Shown one piece after another: positions 18,696-28,201 of a DNA stretch of 64,000 nt (position 1 is the first letter of the stretch; every line of letters begins with the position of its first letter). The notes beneath the pieces were generated by a model. It was given only the letters and a program-made list of their open reading frames with translations. It had not been told where the DNA came from and did not search any database. This DNA is from CAZDBA01 sp965224765 (lineage in GTDB: Bacteria > Planctomycetota > Planctomycetia > Pirellulales > Pirellulaceae): the NCBI GenBank assembly GCA_965224765.1, contig CBDDAC010000029.1, positions 186,001-250,000 of the forward strand, read 5' to 3'. The translations under genes were made by a program, and so were the position numbers.

Positions 18696-19612
18696 TAGCA
18701 AACCTCCTGGTTCAATGCGTTCAGTTCGACAACGATGGCCATTGCCTCTCTACGCATCGCGTCTTGCTGTTTGGGGTCAAGCTCCAACCCTGCAAACTTA
18801 GCTTGCTCTGCGAGATCAAAAACATCAGACAAACGCTTACACCACTGCTCAGAAACCGAACGCTGCGACAACTCCGAACGAATCTGTTCATTGGAATTAC
18901 TTGTGGCAGAAAATTCAAATTCTTTTTCTACGAACACACGAAGTGTTCTTTCCACTTCCTGAACGGAAACGTCCGCGTCGACACCCAGCTTTTTCAGCGC
19001 CCAAGCAGAAGGAGTCATCCACTGCTTGCGGCGAGTGAACGCCAGAAACAGGCCCGCGATACCAGCCACTCCCAGCGTTCCTCCTGCCGTCCAACCTAAC
19101 CATACATAAGAAACCGCTGGCGGCGGTTCGACATCAACAACGTCGCGAATGTCGCTGAATTGGGTAGTATCGACTTCGTTTTCCAACACGCTCAGTACGG
19201 AGATCAACTTCGGCTCCGCTTGCAGGGTCCGGCGCGCTGAATCAGACCCTACGCAAGTGACTTCGATACCAGGAATCTCCAACAGCCCCGTTTCCAACGT
19301 CTCCAAAGTCAACCGGCGAACCCATTTTCGTTGCTCTGGATTGGCAATGTCTGGGACATCGAATTGGTCGACATGATCAACCACATCAAACTCACCAAAC
19401 TTTTCATTTACGGCTGGAAAGAAAAGTAAATCTCCAGCGTGCGCGACGCCGACAATTTCAACGGAAAACGGTTCTGCAATCTGAACTGACTCACGATCTA
19501 CACTCATCGATAGAGATGCTGGCTGCTGTGCATCAATGGTTGCCCAACCACAAAGCAAAAGCAACAAACCAATCGGCAATGCCAGGCCCATTCTTGCAAT
19601 CAATCGAATCAT
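18695..19612 (-). CDS. BatD/DUF4381-like membrane protein of the Bat operon
   Basis: A 305-residue protein with an N-terminal signal or membrane segment (GLALPIGLLLLLCGWATIDA), a beta-rich periplasmic region (LSMSVDRESVQIAEPFSVEI), one central transmembrane helix (GGTLGVAGIAGLFLAFTRR) and a cytoplasmic helical tail ending in EAMAIVVELNALNQ. This layout matches the short BatD/DUF4381-like partner that lies between DUF58 and BatA in planctomycete and proteobacterial operons. The ATG overlaps the DUF58 stop (ATGA) and its own stop overlaps the BatA start. No enzymatic motif is seen; a structural role is likely. Confidence 0.8.
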   Translation of the reverse strand: MIRLIARMGLALPIGLLLLLCGWATIDAQQPASLSMSVDRESVQIAEPFSVEIVGVAHAGDLLFFPAVNEKFGEFDVVDHVDQFDVPDIANPEQRKWVRRLTLETLETGLLEIPGIEVTCVGSDSARRTLQAEPKLISVLSVLENEVDTTQFSDIRDVVDVEPPPAVSYVWLGWTAGGTLGVAGIAGLFLAFTRRKQWMTPSAWALKKLGVDADVSVQEVERTLRVFVEKEFEFSATSNSNEQIRSELSQRSVSEQWCKRLSDVFDLAEQAKFAGLELDPKQQDAMRREAMAIVVELNALNQEVC

Positions 19613-20478
19613 CGTCCCCTCCGATGGAAGAAACGACGAAGCGGCTCGACGATATCGTCACCCGTAGTTAAGTGAATGGGCTCCATTTGCAAACGTCGAA
19701 ACAATGCCCTTCGATTTTCCAGATTCTCCAGACACAATTTTCGATACAGTTCTCGATTGCTGTGGCTAGAAGTATCGACCACGATCACTTCACCGGTCTC
19801 GGCATCTTGCAATCGGATTAATCCGACATTGGGCATTTCCGTTTCGCGAGGGTCGGCAATAACGATAGGGATAAGGTCATGCTTTCGTCGAGCAATCTTC
19901 AGGGATGCTTCAAATCCCTCGTCTTGAAAATCGCTGATCAGAAACACAACAGAGCGACGTTTACTCGTCCGATTCAAATGTTCAATTGCAGAGCGAAGAT
20001 CCGTGCCGGTCCCCATGGGACTGCAATACAACAGTTCGCGGATAATTCGTAAAACATGGCGTGAGCCTTTGCGAGGCGGGATACTTTTCTCGACATCATC
20101 GGTAAACAGTGTGATACCAACCTTGTCATTGTTGCGAATCGCGGACATCGCCAAGGTGGCACCCAGCTCCGCAACCATCTCACGCTTGGTTTGCGTCTGG
20201 CTCCCAAAATCCTGTGACGGACTCAAGTCAACTAGCAACATCACCGACATCTCTCGCTCTTCGCGAAACAGTTTGATGAAGGGCTGGTTCGCTCGAGCGG
20301 TAACATTCCAGTCAATTGAGCGAATATCATCACCCACTTGATAGGGCCGAACTTCTTCGAACTCAATCCCGCGTCCCTTGAATGCAGAATGCCAGGACCC
20401 GGCCAACAACTCATCCACCTTGTGGGAGCTGCGAATTTGAATTCGTCTAATTTTCTGAAAAACTTCTTTCGGGATCAT
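19609..20478 (-). CDS. DUF58-family protein of the MoxR/Bat operon
   Basis: A 289-residue soluble protein of the DUF58 family, with the diagnostic segment GRGIEFEEVRPYQVGDDIRS followed by IDWNVTARANQPFIKLF, and a VWA-like fold (LLVDLSPSQDFGS, VVFLISDFQDEGF). DUF58 proteins are almost always next to a MoxR AAA ATPase, as here, and are thought to be its client or adaptor. The gene is separated from moxR by 68 bp and overlaps the next gene by four bases. Confidence 0.92.
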   Translation of the reverse strand: MIPKEVFQKIRRIQIRSSHKVDELLAGSWHSAFKGRGIEFEEVRPYQVGDDIRSIDWNVTARANQPFIKLFREEREMSVMLLVDLSPSQDFGSQTQTKREMVAELGATLAMSAIRNNDKVGITLFTDDVEKSIPPRKGSRHVLRIIRELLYCSPMGTGTDLRSAIEHLNRTSKRRSVVFLISDFQDEGFEASLKIARRKHDLIPIVIADPRETEMPNVGLIRLQDAETGEVIVVDTSSHSNRELYRKLCLENLENRRALFRRLQMEPIHLTTGDDIVEPLRRFFHRRGR

Positions 20479-20546
20479 CTAAATCGCAACGAATAGAATT
20501 GTTGTCAATGCACAGGCGCAGTATCTGGATTGATGTCGAAACCTAC

Positions 20547-21545
20547 CTAAGGCATGGGAAGATGATTCAAAATCTCGTTCACTATCGACTGAGAAGTTTT
20601 GTCTTCCGCTTCAGCCTCGTAAGTGATCAGCAATCGATGGCGCAAAACATCCAATGCCATGTCACGCACATCGGAAGGAGTCACGTAACCTCGTCCCGCG
20701 AGAAACGCATTGGCCTTCGCGGCAAGCGTCAAATTGATCGTTGCTCGAGGAGAACAACCAAATTGAATCATTTGATCCAACTGCAATCCATAAGATTCCG
20801 GGGAGCGAGTCGCCATCACGAGATCAACAACATAACCTTCGACCTTCTCATCGACATAGATCGAATCAAGTAACTTTTGAGCGATCTTGATATCGGCGGG
20901 GCCTGTGACAGATTTGATTTCAAACGAAGTCGTGGTCTTACTCATCCGCCTCAAGATCTGCAGTTCCTCATCACGAGTGGGATATTCAACAATGACTTTC
21001 AACATGAACCGATCCGTCTGAGCCTCGGGAAGCGGATAGGTTCCTTCTTGTTCGACAGGATTCTGTGTCGCCATCACCAGGAAGGGATCATCCAGCTTGA
21101 ATGTCTCCGCCCCAATCGTGACTTGCTTCTCCTGCATTGCCTCCAGGAGGGCACTTTGCACCTTGGCGGGCGCGCGATTAATTTCGTCGGCAAGAATCAA
21201 ATTCGAAAAGATCGGACCTTTTTGGACAACAAAACTTTGATCCTGCGGTCGATACACTTGCGTACCAATCAAATCAGCGGGGAGTAGGTCAGGCGTAAAT
21301 TGAATACGCTGAAACCCCGTGCTGATCGCTTTGGCAAGACTGGCGACCGCAGTGGTCTTGGCAAGCCCAGGAACGCCTTCGATCAACAAATGGCCACCGG
21401 TAAGCAATCCCACCAACATCCGATGGATTAATTGTTCCTGTCCGACGAGAACCCGATTGACCTCGTGAACGATTTGCTGAAACGGTTCACTCGCGGATTG
21501 GATTTGCTGGGTAAGCTCTTCAATTTGTTGCTGAGTTGATGTCAT
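20547..21545 (-). CDS. MoxR-type AAA+ ATPase
   Basis: A 332-residue AAA+ chaperone-like ATPase, first gene of the Bat operon. It has Walker A (GVPGLAKTTAVASLAKA), Walker B (LADEINRAPAKVQSALLEAM), sensor 1 (MATQNPVEQEGTYPLPEAQ) and the DRF segment (QTDRFMLKV). MoxR proteins act on VWA-domain partners, often inserting metal or remodelling complexes; three VWA or VWA-like proteins follow in the same operon. The promoter of the operon should lie in 21546-21664, but I see no clear sigma-70 boxes. Confidence 0.94.
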   Translation of the reverse strand: MTSTQQQIEELTQQIQSASEPFQQIVHEVNRVLVGQEQLIHRMLVGLLTGGHLLIEGVPGLAKTTAVASLAKAISTGFQRIQFTPDLLPADLIGTQVYRPQDQSFVVQKGPIFSNLILADEINRAPAKVQSALLEAMQEKQVTIGAETFKLDDPFLVMATQNPVEQEGTYPLPEAQTDRFMLKVIVEYPTRDEELQILRRMSKTTTSFEIKSVTGPADIKIAQKLLDSIYVDEKVEGYVVDLVMATRSPESYGLQLDQMIQFGCSPRATINLTLAAKANAFLAGRGYVTPSDVRDMALDVLRHRLLITYEAEAEDKTSQSIVNEILNHLPMP

Positions 21546-21664
21546 TTTGCCATTCTGTTTTACAAGTATTCCAAGGCGATAGTCGTTTCGAGTCTCATTT
21601 TCCCTAAGGAAAATTTACCCGATTATCCAAAGTCTGGTCAAACCAGTCAAAATTCGTCATTACC

Positions 21665-21689
21665 GGGAGGTTGAGGCTCCCGCCGAAAC
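21665..21689. repeat. Dispersed hairpin repeat GGGAG-GTTGAGG-CTCCC (copy 1)
   Basis: A 5-bp stem (GGGAG/CTCCC) with a 7-nt loop GTTGAGG, followed by GCCGAAAC. An identical copy lies at 38689-38713, and a third copy is split by the insertion sequence at 36767-38463. It lies upstream of the MoxR operon. Confidence 0.85.
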
Positions 21690-21947
21690 TGACTTCATCC
21701 GTCATCCCGCATCCCGCATCCCAATCACACCTTCTGTGCCTCACGATGCAACCCTTGACCGGCAACAGCCGCCATTCAACTCGTTTCGCCTCTCACATTC
21801 TAACGGAATTTGAGGCATATCTCGCGTGAACCTTTGCTGCCCGGAGTCCATCCTCCCTGTACGACGTTCCGGGGCCTTGCCGACGCAAGACTCTGGAGTA
21901 AAAAACGGAGCGGCGGAGTTAGTTCAGTTTTGGAAGCATAAAATGGA

Positions 21948-22127
21948 ATGAACATTTTCATTGGCGCTCAGGCTGCAGGAAAATCCAGCTTCTACAAGTT
22001 CCGTTTCTTCGATACCGTGGGACCATTGGGCAACTGGAACTGCCTGGTATGGACGAAGGATTCGACCGACTCCACTACGTTCGAATCGATCAAGAAGGAC
22101 TTTGTGAATAAACTGATGCAGAGTTAA
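21948..22127 (+). pseudogene. Remnant with a P-loop kinase (zeta-toxin-like) start
   Basis: A 59-codon frame beginning MNIFIGAQAAGKSSFYKFRF, which resembles the N-terminus of small P-loop kinases (COG4639/zeta-toxin-like: IFIGLQ.SGKS.FY). After about 20 residues the similarity to such proteins is lost and the frame ends (VNKLMQS). Probably the truncated end of a lost gene joined to unrelated sequence. The rest of 21546-22223 holds the hairpin repeat and no other gene that I can support. Confidence 0.35.
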
Positions 22128-22223
22128 CTATTTGCAATTGTGTGCCGTTCACGGTCGAAAATGTAGAGACCATTCCTAACGGTCGTTAAGTGACCAACGG
22201 GATACGGCTCCACTCGCCGAATT

Positions 22224-22610
22224 TCAATCAGATCCCTGAATTCGAAGTAGCTCATCCTGAAGCACTTTGAGCCTGTTCTTTTCTCGGTCGATCTTCAATT
22301 TCGCATTTCTCAGATTGGCCAATTCTCGTCGAGCCCGTATGGGAAAACTATTCGAACTCAAACCCTCACCACGATTCAGGCCATCACTCAACACAGGCGG
22401 AAGTGCGTCCAATGCGTATTGGTAGGCGAGCTCGCGTTTCTGGATATTGAATTGCTGCTTCGCGATCTCTTCCTTAATCGGCGCAGTCATATCGTTTAAT
22501 CGGCTTTGCAATTGATCGGCTCGCGATCGCTCAAATACGTACAAAAATGCAAGAAGGAGAAGAATACATACAACGAAAAGACTGCGTAGTGAAACGGTTC
22601 GCGTATTCAT
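22224..22610 (-). CDS. Small membrane-anchored coiled-coil protein, unknown function
   Basis: A 128-residue protein not recognised by family. It has one N-terminal transmembrane helix (LRSLFVVCILLLLAFLYVFE) followed by a charged, heptad-like helix (ADQLQSRLNDM...IKEEIAKQQFNIQKRELAYQY) and a second coiled coil at the C-terminus (LANLRNAKLKIDREKNRLKV). It stands alone between the Bat operon and ctaA, divergent from ctaA. Topology suggests a type II membrane protein with a periplasmic coiled coil. Confidence 0.6.
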   Translation of the reverse strand: MNTRTVSLRSLFVVCILLLLAFLYVFERSRADQLQSRLNDMTAPIKEEIAKQQFNIQKRELAYQYALDALPPVLSDGLNRGEGLSSNSFPIRARRELANLRNAKLKIDREKNRLKVLQDELLRIQGSD

Positions 22611-22933
22611 TGTCCAACCTCCGAGTGGCTTGAAAGCACATCAAGACAGCTCCGTGCTACCTTTTTCGTCAGTGTAGCGAGTTTTCGTCAATCCAGCACC
22701 GGTAAAGTATGGAGACTAATCGGTTCGCGAGTTACACGGGTACACGCTTGTGCGGTTCACAAATATTCGCTTTTTGAAGTCCATTGCACAAAATGATCCG
22801 TAAAGCAATAACATGATCTTGTGAAACTCACGCCCGCAATCAATGCGCGTGCCATAGACTATCCTGCATTCATCGTTGACCACAAAACTGCTCGCAAACG
22901 AGCACTCAAAACATTCCAGGAAATTAGTTAACC
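22611..22933. other. Divergent intergenic region upstream of ctaA
   Basis: A 323-bp gene-free stretch between the small coiled-coil gene and the heme A synthase gene. It must contain promoters for both, but I cannot point to convincing -10/-35 boxes or an operator. Confidence 0.5.
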
Positions 22934-23935
22934 ATGAACGTTCATCGCCTCGCTTGGTTTGCCCTCATCTCCGTCATCGTCCTTGTGGCCGTGGGCGCGA
23001 CTGTCCGCGTGACCGGTTCTGGACTGGGCTGTCCTGATTGGCCAACCTGCTGGGGGTGCTTGATTCCTCCCACGCGTGCGGATCAAATCGATGTAGAAAA
23101 ACTTGACTTGGAAAAGTTCAAACGACACGCGGTTCGTAAGGGAATCGACCCAGCAACGATCACCCGTGAAACGATTCTGGAAAGTTTTAATCCGGTCCAT
23201 ACCTGGATTGAGTTCTTCAATCGCCTGACCTCGCTCCCCTTGGGATTTTCAACACTGCTACTGGCGTTTTATTCCTTCTTCGCCCACAAACACCGCAGGT
23301 GGATCATCGGATTGGCGTGGTTCAGTTTGTTTGACGTGCTATTCAATGCGGTCATGGGAGCTGTCGTCGTTCGAAGCGGTTTGCAGCCAGGGATTATCAC
23401 ATTGCACATGGCACTCGCGTTCCTCTTGATTGCGGTTTTGGTGACAATCATCTGGCTTTCTCGACCTGATCACAAGAGCGTGGCGACTGAGCCACGGTAC
23501 GACAAACGATTGTTGGTGATGTCACTCATCTTCTTCGCCTGTCTCTTTGGCGAAGGATTGCTGGGAAGCCAGTTGCGTGAACAAACTGATGAGCTGGCTA
23601 GAGCCGCTGCGGGCATGCCTCGCGATCAATGGATTGACCAGCTGGGCGCCACATTAATCTTCAAAGTGCATCGAGCTTTGTCCTGGAGCTTGTTGATCAC
23701 TTCGGGATTGGTTTTGGTCTGGTCTCGCGGCACAAGAAACGCCCTAGAACCCAAATTGATTTCTGGATTGGTGATTTCCCTCATGGTGATGGGGATCATT
23801 CTTGGTCACGTTGCGATCCTTCAAGTCGTCCAGGTATTGCATGTGGTCACGACCGCAATTCTGCTTGCCGTCACCTGGCACTGGATCGTGCGGCTTTGGG
23901 CAAACACGAAAGCTCCGAGTAAAACAACCACATAG
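22934..23935 (+). CDS. ctaA: Heme A synthase, CtaA/COX15 family
   Basis: A 333-residue polytopic membrane enzyme that oxidises heme O to heme A for cytochrome c oxidase. It has about eight transmembrane helices and the four expected heme-ligand histidines in helices: FNPVHTWIEFFNRLTSLPLG, IITLHMALAFLLIAV, LIFKVHRALSWSLLI and VVQVLHVVTTAILLAV. The first loop carries the paired-Cys segment GCPDWPTCWGC seen in COX15-type enzymes. The EFFNR motif identifies the family. No cytochrome oxidase genes are adjacent in this window, so it appears to be a single-gene unit. Confidence 0.93.
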   Translation: MNVHRLAWFALISVIVLVAVGATVRVTGSGLGCPDWPTCWGCLIPPTRADQIDVEKLDLEKFKRHAVRKGIDPATITRETILESFNPVHTWIEFFNRLTSLPLGFSTLLLAFYSFFAHKHRRWIIGLAWFSLFDVLFNAVMGAVVVRSGLQPGIITLHMALAFLLIAVLVTIIWLSRPDHKSVATEPRYDKRLLVMSLIFFACLFGEGLLGSQLREQTDELARAAAGMPRDQWIDQLGATLIFKVHRALSWSLLITSGLVLVWSRGTRNALEPKLISGLVISLMVMGIILGHVAILQVVQVLHVVTTAILLAVTWHWIVRLWANTKAPSKTTT

Positions 23936-25190
23936 GCATGCCTGCTCTCCGTGCGGCTCAGAACTACGCACATCTTTACTAGCATTTTCATGCCATCGTG
24001 AACCCTTGGATGCTTTGTTGAGTATTACCTCTGGATTGTCTTTGACGGAGGTTTGGAATGAATGTAGCGATTTCGAATGAATTGGCCGGCGCTTTCTTTA
24101 ACGACGAACGTCTAAGTAGGCGGCTTAACATTATCGGGGAGATGGTATGTGACCAGCCGAGTAGAAGTCTGCCCGCGGCAGCTTCGGGTGGGCGGGCAGA
24201 TCTCGAAGGTTCTTATCGTTTTTTTAATAACAAGAAGGTAACGCCGGAAGCAATTCTGGCACCTCATTATCAAAACACGTTGGAGCGAATTCGAGCCAGC
24301 GAATCGGAATTTACGATTATCGCCCAAGATACGTCCAAAGTCGATCTGACTCGTCGTGACAAACAAGTCGTCGGTGCGGGTAAACTGAGTGGGGAACACA
24401 AATCCGGTCTTTTCATCCATCCGCTTGTCGCGTTTACTGAAACCAATGTTCCGTTGGGGGTTGTCGGACAATGCAACTACATTCGCAAAAAAATCGACAA
24501 GAGTTCTAAAGCAGAAAAGGACAAGAAGCGCAGGCAGGCACCGATCGAAGAAAAAGAAAGTTTCCGCTGGCTTCAGGGAATCAACCAGGCAAGAGAATTG
24601 GCTGAGCAATGTCTGAACAAGAAATGCATTGTCGTTCAGGATAGCGAAGCGGACATCAACCAGGTTTTCGCCCAACCTCGCACGCTTTCAAACGGAAAAG
24701 AGCTGCACATTATCGTTCGAAATGGACAGGCACGGTCGACATCCGAAGGCGGCTTGTACGAAAGCGTCAAGACCGCTCCGGTGTGTTTTCAAATGGACAT
24801 ATCCGTTAGTGCCCGAAAAGCAAAAATCAAATGCACTTCACACAAACGTGAGCAAGATCGTCCGGCCCGACAGGCCGTCGTCGAGGTCAGGGCGAAATCT
24901 GTTACGCTGACACCCAAGGGTCATCACCCGCTTCAGTATAATATTGTTCTGGTGGATGAGATCGATCCACCGGCAGAAGAGGAGCCCATACGTTGGCTGC
25001 TAATGACCAGTTTGCCCATTGATACAAACCAGCAAATCAACCAGATCATTGCGGCATATTGCACCCGATGGCAAATCGAAGTCTGCCAAGCCAGATACAC
25101 CGAAAGATCACTCTTGTATCTGCACGCCGCATAAGAAGAATGGTCTTCCCTGTATCGACGCCGACGCGTTGCTGTTGCTAGCAGATTGGT

Positions 25191-25436
25191 TTGAGCAACG
25201 GTCGTCTGTTGAGCATTTGGAAGTTTCAGACAACGGAGGTCAACAATGTCACGACCAGAGATTCCCCCCCGCGCTCAGCTCAGATCGGTCCGCCCAAGCC
25301 GTTGCCTCCAACACTCCCATTGGCCGAATTCTGGCAACACCTGGAGCCCGGTCACCAGCATCGGGTCATCGATCGTCTGACGATCATGCTTCATCGCCAA
25401 CTTCCGGAAACGCCGGAGGTGACATGCGATGAGTAG
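25191..25436 (+). CDS. Small protein preceding the serine recombinase
   Basis: An 81-codon frame whose second half (LPLAEFWQHLEPGHQHRVID RL, then LHRQLPETPEV) looks like real protein and overlaps the recombinase start by 8 bases. The N-terminal part is doubtful: it would begin with TTG, whereas the well placed GGAGGT in front of ATG 25246 opens a different frame (MSRPEIPP) that meets this one at a run of seven C. A one-base change in the C run would join them. Function unknown; probably an accessory of the element. The peptide given here is interrupted by a space only for readability. Confidence 0.4.
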   Translation: MSNGRLLSIWKFQTTEVNNVTTRDSPPRSAQIGPPKPLPPTLPLAEFWQHLEPGHQHRVIDRLTIMLHRQLPETPEVTCDE

Positions 25437-27621
25437 CAACACATCCACCGAACTGGATCAAGCTGCCAAGTCAATCAACAATCGCGCATTACAACTCAGT
25501 GCCGCGATCCCAACCAAGATCACGTCATCGCATTTAGACAGACTGGCAGCTGTTTACGTGCGCCAGTCAACGCAACAGCAGGTACTTGAACATCGTGAGT
25601 CGACGGCTAGGCAATATGCATTGGTCGATCGCGCCGTTGCCTTTGGGTGGGCGCGAGACAGGGTCGAAGTGATCGACGAAGATCTTGGACAGAGTGGTGC
25701 GTCAAGCCAAACGCGTAGTGGATTCCAACGACTGCTCACCGAGATCAGCAACGACTCTGTGGGGATTGTGCTTGGTCTGGAGATGAGTCGGCTATCACGG
25801 TCTGGCAAAGACTGGCATGCACTGTTGGAGTTGTGTGCGATCTATCAGACGCTACTCGCCGATACTGATGGTGTCTACGATCCGAGTGATCATAACGACC
25901 GATTGCTTCTCGGCCTCAAAGGAACAATGAGTGAAGCCGAGCTCCATGTACTGAAAAATCGAATGTACTTGGGACTATGTAACAAAGCCGCTCGCGGAGA
26001 AGTGCTCAATCATCCTCCGATTGGGTACGTACGAACAGCGGCTGGTGATTTCGCGCTGGATCCCGACGAACAAGTTCAAGCTGTTGTCCGAAGCATCTTT
26101 GATCGATTCTCGAAATGGGGCAGTATCAGTGGACTGCTTAGATCCATGGTGGAAGACAAGATTCAAATGCCGGTGCGTCCCCACTTCGGTGCTGACCGCG
26201 GTCAATTGCAATGGCGTCGTCTCAATCGGGTGACGCTATTGAATCTCCTGCATCATCCAATCTATGCCGGAGCGTATCGTTGGGGCCATCGAGAAATCGA
26301 CCCAAAAAAGAAAATCCCCGGCAGACCCACCACGGGTCGCACGTTGCGAAAACACGATGAATGTCGTGTCCTGATTAAGGACCGATTCGACGCGTACATT
26401 ACATGGATCCAATTCGAGACAAACCAGCGAAAACTCGAAGAAAACAGCCGGAAGAGCCGATTTCTTGCATCACCCGGTCGAGGTACGAGCTTGTTGGCCG
26501 GACTCCTGCAGTGCGGACGTTGCGGTCGCAGCATGATGATCGGTTACAGTTGCAACCGACTTCGTTACGCCTGTCAGCGTGGAAAACTCGACTATGGCGA
26601 ACAAAGCTGCCAAAGCCTTTCGGGAACGGAACTTGATCTGCTTGTCGGCCGACTTCTGCTGGAAGCACTCACTCCAGCAGCGATCGAACTGAGTCTCAAC
26701 GCTGCGCGTGACATCGTTAAAAGACGCGTCGATGCGAATCAACAATGGCAACATCGGCTTGCCAGAATTGACTACGAGATCAGTTTGGCCCATCGACAAT
26801 ACATGTCGGTTGATCCAGAGAACCGACTGGTTGCCCGAGAACTAGAACGTCGCTGGGAAGAGAAACTTCGTGATCAGGAACAACTTCGTCTGGAGCATCG
26901 TCGATTCACTGAAGCTCAACCAGGCGAACTGACGACTAGCGAAGCCCTGCGAATCAAAGAGTTGTCCGCCGATGTCGCAGCGCTATGGAATGCAGAAACG
27001 ACGCGTCCCGAAGATCGTCAAGTGATCGCACGCACGTTACTTGAACGTGTCATTGTTACGGTCAACGGTGATAGTGAAAACGTGGACGTCGAGGTCCGCT
27101 TCGCAGGCGGCTTCGTCAGCCATCTTGCTCACCGCCGCCCTGTACAAAGGTACGACCAGGTGAGTAACTATGGCGAGTTAATAGCACGCGTTGAGCATCT
27201 CAAGCAGGAAGGGAAAACATTGGCACAAATCGCCGATGCATTGAACAAGGATGGCTTTCGTCCAGTAAAGCGGGCGACGAAATTCACACGCAATACTGTC
27301 TGCCAACTCATGCGTCGCGAACGTGAACGCCGCGGCATACAGCCCAAATCACCACGAGATCAAAGCCAGTTGCGTGAGGATGAATGGTGGTTACCTGACT
27401 TGGCAATGCATCTAAAGATGCCGGTCACTACGATGCATCGTTGGCGTAAAGTCGGTTGGGTCATCGCTCGCAAAGTTGCCGAGACCGGAGGCCACTGGGC
27501 CATCTTCGCAAACGCTCAAGAGTTGAAGCGGCTAGACAGGCTTCGCAATTACCAACACAGCTGGAAAGACAAGAACAAACCAGTCAAACTCACGACCCCG
27601 ACCAAGAATCACCGACAATAA
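25429..27621 (+). CDS. Large serine recombinase (resolvase/integrase family)
   Basis: A 730-residue site-specific recombinase. The N-terminal resolvase domain carries the nucleophile motif (AAVYVRQSTQQQ, catalytic Ser in RQS), with LEMSRLSRSGKDW and the LLLGLKGTMSEAELH helix following. A Recombinase domain (DPDEQVQAVVRSIFDRF, LLHHPIYAGAYRWG) and a zinc ribbon (CGRCGRSMM...YACQRG) follow, then a charged helical region and C-terminal DNA-binding helices (TLAQIADALNKDGFRPV; LPDLAMHLKMPVTTMHRWRK). The last two look like two helix-turn-helix units, more than in a minimal large serine integrase. It probably moved the element into the IS4 gene. Confidence 0.92.
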   Translation: MSSNTSTELDQAAKSINNRALQLSAAIPTKITSSHLDRLAAVYVRQSTQQQVLEHRESTARQYALVDRAVAFGWARDRVEVIDEDLGQSGASSQTRSGFQRLLTEISNDSVGIVLGLEMSRLSRSGKDWHALLELCAIYQTLLADTDGVYDPSDHNDRLLLGLKGTMSEAELHVLKNRMYLGLCNKAARGEVLNHPPIGYVRTAAGDFALDPDEQVQAVVRSIFDRFSKWGSISGLLRSMVEDKIQMPVRPHFGADRGQLQWRRLNRVTLLNLLHHPIYAGAYRWGHREIDPKKKIPGRPTTGRTLRKHDECRVLIKDRFDAYITWIQFETNQRKLEENSRKSRFLASPGRGTSLLAGLLQCGRCGRSMMIGYSCNRLRYACQRGKLDYGEQSCQSLSGTELDLLVGRLLLEALTPAAIELSLNAARDIVKRRVDANQQWQHRLARIDYEISLAHRQYMSVDPENRLVARELERRWEEKLRDQEQLRLEHRRFTEAQPGELTTSEALRIKELSADVAALWNAETTRPEDRQVIARTLLERVIVTVNGDSENVDVEVRFAGGFVSHLAHRRPVQRYDQVSNYGELIARVEHLKQEGKTLAQIADALNKDGFRPVKRATKFTRNTVCQLMRRERERRGIQPKSPRDQSQLREDEWWLPDLAMHLKMPVTTMHRWRKVGWVIARKVAETGGHWAIFANAQELKRLDRLRNYQHSWKDKNKPVKLTTPTKNHRQ

Positions 27622-28201
27622 TGAATGAATCAAATCAAACGAATCGTAACCTGCTCCCCAGATATACCGTACACAAAGGACGCATCGTGACTGGAAAATC
27701 GAAATTTTCTTTCGCACCCTGAAGTCCGGTTGCAGAATCGAACGTCGCCAGTTTCGTAAAATTGAGCCGATTGAAAATGCCATCGCCCTGTACATGGTTG
27801 TCGCTTGGCGAGTAATGTATCTGTGTATGCTGGGACGGGAATGCCCGAATATCAGTTGTGAATTGATTTTCGAGCCTTGTGAATGGAAGTCAGTTTATTC
27901 CGTGCTGGGTAAAGAAATTCCCCAAGAACCCCCGACACTAAACCAAGTAATTCGTACCATCTCACGTTTGGGAGGCTTTATTGACCACGCCAAATCTGTC
28001 CCAGGGCCAGAGACACTCTGGAAAGGGATTCAGGTAGCCAGCTGCTACGCATCCGCATGGTTAGCATTTGGACCCGGGTCAACAACTTGATTTTTTTGAA
28101 GAAGCAGCAAAACATGCACCCTTCACCCTCCAAAAACATATGTTGTATTGTGAGCCACCGGGAGGGTCGACATGTCCGACTGGAAATTTCGCAACCAAGA
28201 G

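Larger units (their letters stand above)
25081..27695 (+). mobile_element. Serine-recombinase element inserted into the IS4 transposase
   Basis: About 2.6 kb lying between two copies of AAATCGAA (25073-25080 and 27696-27703), each within the wider match TGG-N-AAATCGAA-N-T. It carries a small leading frame and a large serine recombinase in the same orientation as the interrupted gene. The flanking repeats look like attL/attR cores around an integration site at the codons for the I-E of the transposase YREK motif. Confidence 0.75.
24058..28090 (+). pseudogene. IS4-family (Tn5-like) transposase gene, split by an inserted element
   Basis: The transposase reads from ATG 24058 (GGAGG upstream) to codon 341 at 25080 and resumes in frame at 27704-28090 (IFFRTLKSGCRIERRQF...). 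Removing the intervening DNA restores one 469-residue frame, the normal Tn5/IS4 length. DDE residues: D91 in AQDTSKVDLT, D195 in VVQDSEADINQVF, and E341 in the YREK signature YCTRWQIE, the last codon before the break. The 5' half now runs into foreign sequence and stops at 25134, losing the rest of the catalytic domain, so it is presumably inactive. I could not identify the terminal inverted repeats of the IS. Confidence 0.85.

Noticed and set aside
28091..28201. Right terminal inverted repeat of the IS4 element
   Set aside because: No match to the sequence upstream of 24058 was found by eye.
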